The position numbers and the translations under genes were made by a program. 64,000 bases of DNA. It comes from Capitulum mitella (lineage: Eukaryota > Arthropoda > Thecostraca > Pollicipedomorpha > Pollicipedidae). Positions 35,961 through 47,137 of the stretch are shown here, one piece after another; position 1 is the stretch's first letter, and each line of letters starts with the position of its first letter. The stretch is taken from the NCBI GenBank assembly GCA_030062745.1, contig CP099842.1, positions 558,001 to 622,000 on the forward strand, written 5' to 3'. The notes below the pieces were generated by a model. The model was not told the DNA's origin. It searched no databases and worked only from the letters and a program-made list of their open reading frames with translations.

Positions 35961-37639
35961 GTATCGTCATGATCACTTTTTCGCGGGTGTAAAATGGAGA
36001 GCGACAGAAAGTGGCACTCATGTCTAAATCAGAATAAAATGGCGAAATGGGGAAGAAAAATAACGTTTTATGGTGCCGCCGGGCCAAAGAAGAGGTTTCT
36101 GATCGCAATTCCCGGCGCTGAAGTCTCCATGCGCCGCGCAGCGGCGGCCCGGTGAGCTAACACCAGGCTGCTGGCGGCGGCCGGGCGGAGGTGGCTAAAC
36201 ATAGGCAAGTAATGCCTGCGAACATTTTATTTAGTCTTTGTACATGAGACTAGCGCAGTCTGAGGTGTAGACTGCACGTGGGTACTTTTTACAGGGTTGG
36301 TCTGAACCCATCAGAAGCTACGGCGCCAAGAACGTTCGACACAGCATTGGGTAAATGGGAAAAAACTTGGGAAACGAAAACGGTCACGGTGGTCTCAACT
36401 AAACTGTTTTCCAACAATCCCCGGAATGCTGCATTGTGGAATTTAGGGGCTGAACTCCCTCAATAGCGTTGATAATGATTTCCAGGTGTTGCAGATAGTA
36501 TATTAGTCATTGGACTTTAGACAAAGCACGTACATTTTTAACGGATGAGACGACTGTCCTCCTTGTTACAGAACAACGGCATAGCTTTACGATGCTGAAG
36601 GTGGGCGTAGATAAAACCTGACAGTTATTTGTCCGACGACGGCTGCTGAGGCTTCAGTGATGCGAGGCTCGTTGTGAGTCTAACTGACTAGTAATCTGAG
36701 CTCGTGAAGCAACCGCATCTGCTGGAAAACGTCTCTCTCCGATGGTGTTCCAGGCCTATCTGGTGCATACGCAGGCAGTGGAGCGAACGATGCATGTGGT
36801 CACTGAAGCTTCAGCAGCCGTCGTGGGCTGAAAATCGCCATTGTTTCAGCTGCGCCCGCTCTCAGCATCGCAAAGCTATACCGTCATTCTGTAACAAGAA
36901 GGATTTTCGTCTAAAGGTCAGGTCATCTGTTGAAAATGCACGTGCTTTGTATAAAATCAAATTTAAGTGATCGTCTGAAAGTTTCCAATTTACCGTACCA
37001 TGGCCGTTCTTGATTTCCAATTTTTCTTCGTATTTACCTGACGCCTTAGTCTCAAAAATTTGTGGCGCCGTAGCTTTTGATGGAAATTAAACGAACTCCC
37101 TTAAAAGTACACAAATGCAATATCGACTCCAGACTACCCTAGTGACGTGCAGAATGACTAAATAAAACACTCACAAGTACTACTTGCCTATGCACAGCCA
37201 CATCCGTCTGGCCGTCGGCCAAACGTGGCCAAACGCGCCAGTTTTTATCAGTCTCGCCAATAAAATTTTGTCTTATGATACACCCTACTGAATATGTAAT
37301 TTGACGAACTATGCACCATAAAACCGATGCCTGGAGATGCCCCTGGTAGTACATGTAGGTGATCATGTCATATAAAATTTTGACGTATCATACCAACATA
37401 TCATACAAAATTAGAACACGTATGTCTATATCACGATCCAGCTTTGTTTTGTTCGTATAATTATTACTTAAACGTTTGGAAGTTACACAGATATTCCCAT
37501 CATCCGTACTGCCCGCGACATTATAAAGCACATCAAAATAACACATGATCAAGTCAAGGTGCGCGATCTCCAGAAAACGCAGTATTCATCAAACGCGGCT
37601 TAAAAAAGCGTGTCCTCGAACTGCCTCTGGAAGAAACGA
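35961..37639. other. No gene recognised; one long-spaced inverted repeat
   Basis: Beyond unit C there is G+C-rich sequence near 36070-36190 and a 24-bp inverted repeat, 36637-36660 with 36800-36823 (23 of 24 positions pair). Open frames are short and unremarkable. Confidence 0.5.
36637..36823. repeat. 24-bp inverted repeat with 139-bp spacer
   Basis: The left arm CGACGGCTGCTGAGGCTTCA (plus GTGA) pairs with the right arm starting TCACTGAAGCTTCAGCAGCC, with a single mismatch. It could be a small foldback element or a structured RNA; flanking target duplications were not seen. Confidence 0.6.
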
Positions 37640-37788
37640 ATTGCTAAAATTTCGTCGCAGCATGTCTAAAACATATTTGGGAAAAGTCACCAAGATTCGC
37701 AGAGCAGCTCCCAAAAGTCCGGGAATGACGAGCAGAAAACCGGAGCAGGCGGAATCTGTCTCCCTCCCTTCCGCAGCACGGAATAGGG
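37640..37788 (-). mobile_element. Truncated 5' end of a family A-like TTAA element
   Basis: Read on the minus strand from TTAA (37789-37792), it begins CCCTATTCCG, has a degraded G-run/C-run stretch, then the family A segment reading CTTGGTGACTTTTCC and the run to TGCNNCGACGAAATTTT. It stops after about 150 bases. Confidence 0.6.
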
Positions 37789-37792
37789 TTAA

Positions 37793-39380
37793 ACACGGGC
37801 ACTGGTGAACCTCTGATGGACGGCGAAATTGTTGTGGCTTTGTATTTTGACTCCCTTTGTGGCCAGATTTGTTCAGCCGATTTGTGGGAAGACAGCCTGT
37901 ATAATAAACTTGTAAGCCCCAGAAACTGAATGACCTATGTTACGTCCATCAAGGAAAAAGGAGGCCAGACCACATAACACCCTTTCTTTTCTTCAAATTT
38001 ATTGAACCGATTAAAACCAAATTTTATGAAATCTCGGCCCGTATCATGAATTCAGATATCACAAAGCCAGGCTGACCTAGGTCAAGTCAGTCGAGATAAC
38101 CCGTTCAATATTTGAAAGTGCTTTATTTTGTCAAAATGTAACGTAGCACAAGTTGCTGGGCCCTTAGTGCGAGAGACACTCGCATACATTTACAGGCCAA
38201 ATGACGTGCTAAGTTTATCTGAGGTCGTCCGGGGTCAAGCGAGGTCAACCAAATGCTAAATGTAATTGCTGTCATTTGAACATGAACATGAAGAACACAA
38301 AATAATGGTACGTCTTCGATACTTTTCCATGTGTGACCTCAGTCGCCCTGGCCTAACTTGTCTATGCTTTGGGACATCTGTTTCCATCATGCAGACGACG
38401 TCCCCACCGGATTCACGAAATGCTGAATTCTCAGTATTCGGCCTCGGTTTAACTCGATTGACCAACCACAAAAAATTTATGTTTCGGCGTAAATGCATTC
38501 ATCTTGTACAATAACTTCCTACAACCTTTCATTGAAATCCGGGGAATCTATCTGTAGGTAAAGACAGAATGCTTCAGATTCATAGTCTGATTCCAGTTGA
38601 CCTCGATTGACCTGACCCAGGCTACCTGTGCCATTAGACTGTAAACTTATCTAGCAGGGTTACATCCCACAATGTTTTGTAGCTGGCTGTCAGGCAGCAG
38701 TTGTTCCAGGCACAGCATGGTGCCTGAGTTAACACGAATGTTAATGCGATTGGATAATGCCATGGTTTTCTGTCTGACCATGCCTGGGGCAGTATAAACG
38801 TTGATAATCGATAAAACAAACGCTTCAAATTGATTCTTTTCTGACAAGAAAATTGCATCAGCCGGCATTCGATATTCTGACCGTCATTTTTGCATAATAT
38901 CTGGCTATACACTGATTTATTTTCAGGCGTTATTTCGCAAGTTCCATGTTCATGAAAAACATGTCATGGTTACCGTGCCTTTGCATCCTTCGGTCTATGC
39001 TACATTAACCCCTATTTACGTTCTGCTGCATTTTCATTTTTTTCAATTGAAAATTAGAAAAAAAACAATAAATATAACTAAAGAGAACACTGCTGGAGTG
39101 GCCTAAATGACATTATTATGCTGAAATCACTATGGTAGAAATTAGTGCGCGTGGATCAAAGTCTGAGCTTCTCAAATTTCTTTATCTGGCTCTACCGTTG
39201 ATCCTGTACCCTTTATGTTTCCCGTAGAACACATGTCCTTCGTACTCGTGTCATGGCAAATAACATATTTATGAAGTTTTGAGCCTTGTTTTCAGCGCGC
39301 AGAACTTATTCGCACTTGGCGTTGTATTGTTCTTATCGTGTCCCCTGCATCCACCCTTGGCAGTTCCCGGATATTTCATT

Positions 39381-39444
<64 letters not shown>

Positions 39445-40639
39445 TCCGTCAAGCATCATAAATATCACGGTCTAACATCATAGTAGTTCCATACTTTACA
39501 GCATCGATGTGTGAAAAGGCGAGCATTCATCCGAAACGCCCGCAGAATGTGACATGTCTCACAGAAACGTATCCTGAAGCCTTGGTATTCAACAGAGGAC
39601 GTTCAGTGTTGGTGTCATGCGTGAGAAGAATATGCACAAAAGTCGTCAAATTTCAGCACGATAGCGCAAAAGATTTGGCTTTGGCTTCGACAAAATCACT
39701 GTGCTGGGAACGGGGGGAATCGTCTTGAGGCATGGAAATGAGGCTCAGCACAATGCACCATACGAATTCGGATGGTGGGCGCTTCACAACGCCTCACCGG
39801 TGTTGTTAACAACACCAGTGAGTCCCTTGTTTATGTTTTGAAGTTTCATCGTTGTTTGTGCAAGACCATGAGAACTCGTTGTTGTGTCACGTACAACTGC
39901 ACTGTAACAGTCCAATACTGGCGAGCATGCTTCCAGCGCGGTTAATCATAGCTCTGATATTTCGTTTACACTGGAATCTTATGCATTATTATTAATACAT
40001 TACAGTTACAACGATTGCATCATTACCAAACACAAACACTTGAACATACACACAAACAGAAGAACTGTGAAAAAAATGGCTGCACGTAATGAAACTGTTT
40101 CATACAAATATTACTCAAGAAGAAACATGTTCAAAACATACAAAACATTCCGCTCCTACGTGCGTATTTGCACCAATCATTGCGTGTGCGACTTCATACG
40201 TAAGTGCATGTTCAGCTTAAAACCATGTTTGTGGCACATTCAGGCATTCGCGCGCTTTTAAAATGATCGTTTTCCGATTCCAAAATTATCGAATCGAAAC
40301 ACCTTTGAATGTTTCATTTGTTTGTTTCTTAGTAGTCAATAAACATCATCATTTTCAATAAACATCATCATTATATGGGTCTAGAAATGCGGCTAGGTAA
40401 TTACTAAAGCATGTAGCTTTCCCAGCCCTTTCACACTGAAATATATATATATGAGCCTTTGATGTTTTCAGTGCGTATTTTTGGCCGCTGGTTACATGCA
40501 CAAGGCAATCAGGGCAAAATGCGAATAAAAAGACTACAATCTAGCCCGTCGTATTTGTATTACAACGTTCATCTTTGCTTAGGTACTCTGGAACCATGCA
40601 AAGTCCCGAGGTAGCAGATTTTGTGGTCAAGTTCTTTGT
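37793..40639. other. No gene recognised; (TA)n microsatellite
   Basis: The interval contains AGGTCA motifs around 38070-38250 that may be old element sequence, a short hairpin-like GGTGTTGTTAACAACACC at 39797-39816, and a perfect (TA)n run at about 39384-39441. Open frames show no family signature. Confidence 0.5.
39384..39441. repeat. (TA)n microsatellite
   Basis: About 29 TA dinucleotides without interruption. Confidence 0.9.
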
Positions 40640-41365
40640 AGTCATGTGAATTCACCATTCACGATTAGATCTGATGGCGAAGCTCGATTCCGTTCTGTAA
40701 CGCATGCAGGCTGCTGGCCTAGCGCTGAACCTTTTCAAGTGTTATTGGTTCCCGGCCATCGTAATTTTCTAGGTCACCTCATGGCGCAGGAGGGGATTCG
40801 TGTCGATCCAGTGAAAGTCGACAAGGTGCAGCAATGGTCTGTCTCCAGGTTCTTTGAAGGGTCGCGCCAGCTGTCGGGGATTAGCTTCATACTTTAATCG
40901 CTGCGTCACGAGCTCTGATGTTAAGACCGGTCTACGTTTTCCGTTTCACGAATAAAGATGTCCCTTTCTGTTGGACCCCGGAAGCCGATCGTGCTTTCAC
41001 TGATCTGAAGAATGCTTTCAGCCACGGGTGTGACCACATCCTAGAAATTGGGGAAGGGACAAGTCTGAATTTGGGGGGAGGAAATTAGACCCAGGACCTT
41101 ATTTTCGGTAGGAAATTGCGAAACGACATTCAGGTTCCACCGAAAATTGGGGGTTTGGAAAAAACATTTTGTCAAATTTTGAGGAAGCATGTCCTGCCAG
41201 CCCCCCCCCCCGTGGTTACACCCATACTCTTCGCATCTCCCCACTGCTGACGTTGCCACGTTTTGAAGTAGCCGCGGAAAGTTTGTTATAGAGACAGACG
41301 CTTCAGGCCCTAGTCTTGGCGCCGTTTTGCGTCAGAAGCAGAACTGTAAGGAGAGACTTATCTTT
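40640..41365 (+). pseudogene. Ty3/gypsy reverse transcriptase/RNase H relic
   Basis: Broken frames encode motifs of a Ty3/gypsy pol: FLGHLMAQEGIRVDPVKVDK near 40765 (end of the RT domain), FTNKDVPFCWTPEADRAF near 40946 and DLKNAF just after, and TDASGPSLGAVLRQKQN near 41295 (start of the RNase H domain). Frameshifts and a 198-bp insertion at 41026-41223 disrupt it. No LTRs were found, and the relic is cut at 41367 by a TTAA element. Confidence 0.75.
41026..41223. mobile_element. Short MITE-like insertion in the gypsy relic
   Basis: It starts GGGTGTGACCAC and ends GTGGTTACACCC, a 12-bp inverted repeat with one mismatch, 198 bp in total. It interrupts the pol relic between the DLKNAF and TDASG motifs. 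A C-run lies just inside the right end. No clear target duplication was identified. Confidence 0.65.
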
Positions 41366-41367
41366 AA

Positions 41368-42681
41368 CCCGTCCCCGACTGAGGGGGGTGGTTGGGGTTA
41401 TTCCAAGATTGCGAGAGGATGAACAGAGGCAACGCCACAAAACTTGCACCTTTTCCTTGATCATTATTACATCTTTTGTCAAAGTTTTGACCTCAGGTCA
41501 AGCCAAGTGTCAGGCCTATGTGAGGTCAAGTGGCCTATGTTCAGAAAAGTTTAGCGCCCTGGAACTTTTTCAGAAAACATGATATCACAATGAAACTCTC
41601 AGGGATTAGAAATCTTGATGGATGCAGCAAATCTGCAATCTCATTTGTTTCGGAATTTTTTGGGTCATTGACCTATAGGCAACCCTATTTTCAGAACATA
41701 TCGTCATTTCCTCGGAATCTAAAGGATTTTTTTATAATATTTTTAGTGTCGGGTCAAGGTCAACATAGGTCAGGTGGAATATTGGTCTTACCTTACATGC
41801 CAAAGACCTATAATTAGTCGCAACCGCAACCGCAACTGCATCCACGTGACAAAAGAAAAGATGGAAATGAAACCTTCTCATGATCATTTTGGATTACCTG
41901 CTTTCATGCAGTCAACGTCATTCTAAGTCATGTTAGATGAGACTGCATTACTTTTCCTGACAAAGGGCAAGAATTACCCGCTGGGATTGTTAAATGCGTG
42001 AAGTAAAACTGAAATGATATCTCTTGATAATGAAATCTGCTCTGTCTGCTCCTTACCGGGTCAAGGTCAAACCAGGTCAGGACAATCATTTCCCTTTTCT
42101 GATTAGAAACAATAATTACTCTCTGTTGCTCCAGAATGATCTTCCACAGACAATGTCGTATTTCATTTCGTTTTGACACCTACGCATGTCGTAGCTTGAC
42201 ATGACCTCGCGATGCATGTGGTGAAGCTTGCTAAAAGGCGCATATGGATTTGCTTGTCTAGCTTGAACGATGGGGAAGGTCAGCGGCAACCATTTCTACC
42301 ACCCACAATGCAAATCAAGTTCAAGAATTATCATCTGACCTAGCATGAGCTCTGATGTTGACGTGACACAGCTGTATATCCTTTACGGGAATGTGTCCCA
42401 TAGAAGTAAAAATAATCCATGCACAAATTTGCGAATATTATCAAAAAGCAAAGCATGTTTACACTACCGCCCGAAGAGGGGAAAACATGCATGCAAGGTT
42501 CACTTATGACATTATTCCTCCATGATCTGACCTAGAATGGAAATAGTTTTGATGTCGGAATATATAAAATCGATTGATGGACAGCTACTGAAAGTTTGGT
42601 TGGGCGGGCTCCAACGATTCAGAAGTTATTCACTAAAAAGAGAGGGTGCGCCCTATCTGACACCCCTAAGGCGGTGCCGGT
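41368..42681 (+). mobile_element. TTAA-bordered MITE, family B, copy 2
   Basis: TTAA lies at 41364-41367 and 42682-42685. The left end CCCGTCCCCGACTGAGG matches the end of the element at 21973-23176. The right end, read inward on the minus strand, is ACCGGCACCGCC, a poor inverted match, so the right boundary is less sure. The part 41740-42050 matches non-gene sequence of units A and C (2340-2640, 25020-25320), so those may contain old family B DNA. AGGTCA motifs are frequent. Confidence 0.6.
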
Positions 42682-42685
42682 TTAA

Positions 42686-43845
42686 CACTTGCACTGGAAG
42701 GGGGTCTTTTTGTGCCCCCTCCCCCACTTTCCTTCCCTGTTTTTCTTGAAAATGTCGAGAACGGACCGGAACTGGTTACTGCTACTTTGTGACATTTATG
42801 ACAATTAAATAGCTCGTCGATTGACGCAGAAAAACGAAAATCGGCCGAAAATTTTCAAGTGTCAAGCATTTAAAGCCAAGCAAACATAACGAAAATAGCA
42901 GTTGTGGCTGACAAATGAGAACTATGTAAAAGGACTAGCGCTCTGCCTAAGATTAACGCTTGAGCGCAATCAGGCGACGTTATTCGGGCATCACTGACGG
43001 ATATACCAAGAAAAAGCCAGGGTCAATAGGGGTCAGGGGCCATCAAAGGTCAAGGTAAACCAACTTGTGACCTGATCCAGATTTGCTTTGCAACATGTCG
43101 ATTTGTATGTAATGTGTTTTCAGAGACCCTAGTAAAAACGCGTGTACGCACACTGATACGCTTACGTATACAAGGGTCAGTGAAAGTCACGGTCATCAAA
43201 AGTCAAGGTCAAATATCTTGTGAACTGGTTCGGATTTGTTTTGCGAGATGCCGATTTGCATGAAATATGCATTCGAGGACCCTAATAAAAACATGTGAGC
43301 GCACATGGATACGCTTATATATACCATGGTCAATGCAGATCAAGGTCATCAAAGGTCAAGGGCAACTATTCTGTGACCTGGCCCAGATTTGCTTTGCAAT
43401 ATGTCGATCTGTGTGAAATATGCACTTTAAGACTCTACTAAAAACACGTTTTGCACACTGATACACATATGTATATACATATGTACATATACATACATAC
43501 GTTAGTCTAAAAACTGGAAATGATCAAATGTACCGATGTTGGCTGCCTTCACTGAAAATACGCCAAAAGATGCGTGTAGCGCCCTCATTTACGCCGAAGC
43601 TATCCCGTTTTACTTGAAATCTGATCTGCGAAAGATGAAAAAATGACGGCATAGGTCAATGACCTGACATGACCTCGGCCCGAAATCCTCAGTTAAGACG
43701 TCAGATGAATGGAAGTTGACCTGTTTCACGTTTTAACGCTCAACCAAACATCCTTTTCCCGTTTCGTTCGAAAAGTTGTACGGAATGGCCAGTCCGTGCC
43801 GAGAAAGTGTCCAAACTTGACCTCTTTGACCCCATTTGTCTAACG
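42686..43845 (+). repeat. R2 repeat, most complete copy
   Basis: It begins after TTAA with CACTTGCACTGGAAGGGGG and an adjacent C-run (GTGCCCCCTCCCCC), matches the minus strand of 11430-12592, and includes three ~153-bp monomers. A motif near its start (GTCGAGAACGGACCGGAACTGG, with differences) resembles the subterminal box of the TTAA elements. The 3' terminus is uncertain, near 43845. Confidence 0.7.
43030..43490. repeat. Three tandem 153-bp monomers inside R2
   Basis: The anchor GATTT starts at 43080, 43233 and 43386, a period of exactly 153 bases. Each monomer has AAGGTCA-type motifs, a TTTGCATGAAATATGCA-like palindrome and a GCGCACA-type motif. Confidence 0.85.
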
Positions 43846-43975
43846 ACTGCCTGAAGACTCCCTCGGTTGGCCTGTATGTTTTATGGACACTAGAGGTCCT
43901 CGACACTTAAACGGGCCACGCTCGGCTCAGGAGAAAAGTAAGAGGAATAGGTGGGAAAATTCAGGGAAGCAGGTG

Positions 43976-44160
43976 CAGAATGCTACAATTCATCAGCATG
44001 AAAGGAATTTCAAGATGGTATACGGCCCTAACTGAGAATGCTACAATTCAGCAGCATAATAGGAAACCATCCAATTCAAGATGGCATACGGGTCCTAACC
44101 GAGAATGCTACAATTCAGCAGCATGAAAGGAAGAACCAGCAAATTCAAACTGGTATAGGT
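43976..44160 (+). repeat. Minisatellite, about three ~60-bp units
   Basis: The motif GAATGCTACAATTCANCAGC recurs at about 43979, 44036 and 44103, each time followed by AAGATGG or AAACTGG and a TATACGG/CATACGG-type end. Open frames through it are products of the repeat. Confidence 0.75.
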
Positions 44161-44524
44161 GAGACAGGAGCTCCGATTCAAGAGCACAAGGAACGCCCCA
44201 ATTCAGGCGCACTGGGATAGGAATGAACTAATTTCCAGAGTGGCAATTCAGCCAGCAAGCAGACCTCCCATTCAAGAGGCCAAGGAGAGGGCAAAAGGAA
44301 ACTCCCAAGCCTCGTGGATTATCATTTTTCTGCTATACCTCACTTCACATCACTGCACTGCCGCACACCATCACTGACAACGAAGTTCTGTATCGAGACG
44401 TCCGAGCAGTTTGAGCGCCAGACAGGAAGAGGCCGAGGGCGTGTTTATGCCAAGCTTGTATAAGGAGGTCACGATATATCTATGTAAGAAAAAGGCCACG
44501 AGATAGGCGAGACGAGCGAGACCG

Positions 44525-44700
44525 GCGAGACGCGCGAGACCGCCGGCGCAGGGCGGCCGGCCGGCCGGCCGGGGCGTCGCGGCCCCACGCGGAACAAAGG
44601 CGGCGTAAACACAGATCGCCGGCCGGGTCTGGCGAGACGTGCCGGACCGCCGGCGCAGGACCGGCCGGCCGGGGCTTCGCCGCCCCACGGACAGGGTGCT
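44525..44700. repeat. G+C-rich duplicated block with CCGG runs
   Basis: Two related ~55-60-bp segments (about 44535-44590 and 44645-44695) share GACCGCCGGCGCAGG, a (CCGG)n run and GGGGCNTCGCNGCCCCAC, with a partly shared spacer. It is far richer in CpG than its surroundings. No gene was identified. Confidence 0.7.
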
Positions 44701-44732
44701 ACACGACCGACGGCAACACCATTTGACCTTAA

Positions 44733-45942
44733 CCCTATTCCCGGCAGGGGGGGGGGGCGGAATCCCCCCCTCGGGTTTTTTGCTTGCCAATTCCAGGCTT
44801 TTTGACGCAGCTTCACGAAACTTGGTGACTTTTCCTAGCTATTCCTTCTACGCGCCGTGACAAAATTTCGAAATTCTATTTTGCTCAGGGGCGGAGCCAG
44901 GCAACGTTTTTGGGAGGCACCTCAGGTCATTTTTGGCCATGTTGAGGGTAAAAGGAAAATGTCTGCCAAAAACAGAGTTTTTAAGATAGAACTTAAAACT
45001 TTATATGAATATATAGCTAAATAGTTGGGCAATGTGCATATGTAATTTTGTTTATTTGAGGTCACTTTACAAGGTCAGGTCAAGGTCAAAAGTCAAAATT
45101 TGTTTTTTCGCAATAATTTCGGCGCCGTTTTTTCAAATGCCAAATCCGGAATATATATGACGTAGAAAGATGCCCTCTACTTGTGTACCAAGTTTCAGCT
45201 TGATATCAGGTCGGGTCACGAAGCTATGACCTAAAATGTCAGTGCACGTGCCCTATATCGCAAAAGCCAAAAAATGAATTTTTTGGAATAGAGTGAATTT
45301 AATCGATTAAAAACGTTTACAGATAATATTGAATGCACACGACATCATTCCAAGTGACCCCAAGGTCACTGGAGGTCATTTAAGGTCAAAGGTCACAATT
45401 TGATCTGAGAAACGTGTGACCATGACAGTTCCCCCTTTTTTATGTCCCTGGCACCGCCTATGCTAACATTATACAAACATTGTAATGCGATTTGCACTTC
45501 TTTAGCATAACATGACTAGCAGAAGCTAAAAAAGTGTTTTGGCCTTTTTTGTTCATTCCGTTATTGGAAAACTAATCTCCCTATTTTTGAAACCCTGTGA
45601 ACGCCCATGAATTTTCTCAAAATTTCAAATTTGCATACCCATGGTAAAAGCCCTATCCATAATCTCTCGATTGATGCCAGTTTCATCGAAATCGGTCCAT
45701 AAACAACGGAGTTATAAGAAGTCAAAAAGTACCCCCCATTTTAACATTTTTGCCCCCCTGTATCCACAAATTTCAAAATTTTGAAAATTTCTTTTTATCA
45801 AAATGTAGTTCACGTCACGGCAAATCGATTGCCGTTTGTTGCGATGAAATCGGATAAGTAGTTCTCGAGATCTCAGGGGGGGGGGCCGAATCCGCCCCCC
45901 TGCCGGGAATCGGCCATACCGTCTAGCCCTCCGGGAATAGGG
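44733..45942 (+). mobile_element. TTAA-bordered MITE, family A, copy 4
   Basis: A 1210-bp element with TTAA at 44729-44732 and 45943-45946 and perfect CCCTATTCCCGG/CCGGGAATAGGG ends. Over long stretches it is nearly identical to copy 1 at 723-1934, suggesting recent movement from a common source. It has the same hairpins, AGGTCA arrays and right subterminal box. Confidence 0.9.
45363..45395 (+). promoter_or_regulatory. AGGTCA array in MITE copy 4
   Basis: Exact AGGTCA at 45363, 45373, 45383 and 45390, spacers 4, 4 and 1. Confidence 0.6.
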
Positions 45943-45946
45943 TTAA

Positions 45947-46116
45947 ATATATTTACCTAGGATTATGAAAATTGCACACAATATAAATCGTTATGGCCCT
46001 ATCCTGTCCACAAAATTTCATGTCTCTAGCTTCTCCCGTTTCCGAAATCGTAAGGGGGTCCTTTTGGACTCCCCTTCCAGTTCGCGTTAGCTCGAAACCT
46101 CCTTCCACTTCGCGGG
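45947..46116 (+). mobile_element. Possible right end of another TTAA element
   Basis: Just before TTAA at 46117-46120 there is a G-run/C-run hairpin (AAGGGGGTCC ... GGACTCCCCTT) followed by two copies of a CTTCCASTTCGCG motif. This is the same terminal layout as family A (hairpin, inner copy of the terminus, outer terminus). The left part is missing or displaced by MITE copy 4. Confidence 0.35.
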
Positions 46117-46120
46117 TTAA

Positions 46121-47129
46121 AATACGACTGATTCCAAATAATTATACCGCACATATCATTTTGAGAAGAAAACCGCGAAGAGTATCAAATTGCTTCTATA
46201 TTTGGGTTTATTTTCGTCTTCATTTCCACTTCCAAGTATTTCTGATGGTGATGCCATCCGGACGAGACTAAAATCCAGCGTACGTGAAATTTTTGCGGAA
46301 ATGTTTCCGTTTCCATGTATTTTCCAAGTATTTCCCATGTCACCTGCGCGAGACTGAATGTGTCGTACCAGTTATCCATCAATTCTGCCCAGCCAAAATG
46401 CGGCATTTTTATGAAAGGGAGCTCCTTCTTATTTTGATTTGACTTACTTCTTCTGCAGCATGTATGCTCTTAACGAACTTTTATACCACTTAAAGCACAA
46501 TCGTTTGCCAGAGCAGCATTGTCTCCATATCCTGTTTGACCAGCGTTCACATCCGCTTCTTTTTCTTTCAGGCATGTGGTCAGGAAAATCGAGATTTAAA
46601 GCCGGACGGAATTATTTTGGATTTCAGTTAACACGTGTCCCAGATGCGGGCAATCGAAAAATAAGTGCATAGCTGCTGGACAGTACCAAATTCAGAAACG
46701 GCAACTGTTATTTTCGGCTGTGCCATACATATCATGTATCTTTTGGGTGTGAAAATTTATGGAAAACCCAAGCTGCGACATAGCCTTGGCTTCGGCCATT
46801 TCGAAGATTTCAAGATTTAAATGTGATCTGAAGATGTGAAGCGTTTAATTACGAGAGGATGTAAAATGAGATAACTATCCATGCTGCTTATATTACCGCC
46901 GGATCTAATGCCCTTCGTCCAGAGTTTCCTACGTCATGTTCTAGCTGACTTTCAATCTAGCTGACTTTTGACTTTTGACGCAATAACGTTATCATACAAC
47001 TCATGCTGGGTTTAATTCTGATGATACCAATATTTGACGGCAGATGCAGTCCCTTTATAACACAGCTCTGTCGGTACCACGGTAACAGCAACATCAGCAG
47101 CCCCCGTCAACAGGCAACATGTAGTCCGG
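46121..47129. other. No gene recognised
   Basis: This AT-rich interval contains a pair of related motifs (AAGTATTTCTGATGG and AAGTATTTCCCATGT) near 46235 and 46325. No protein family was recognised. Confidence 0.45.
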
Positions 47130-47137
47130 TATAAAAG
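47130..47137 (+). promoter_or_regulatory. Candidate TATA box, gene not identified
   Basis: TATAAAAG is followed by G+C-rich sequence with GCCGGC and CGCTCAGCGGCCGAGC palindromic motifs, which is plausible around a start site near 47160. The first ATG downstream (47237) meets a stop after three codons, so a coding start would need splicing. Confidence 0.35.
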
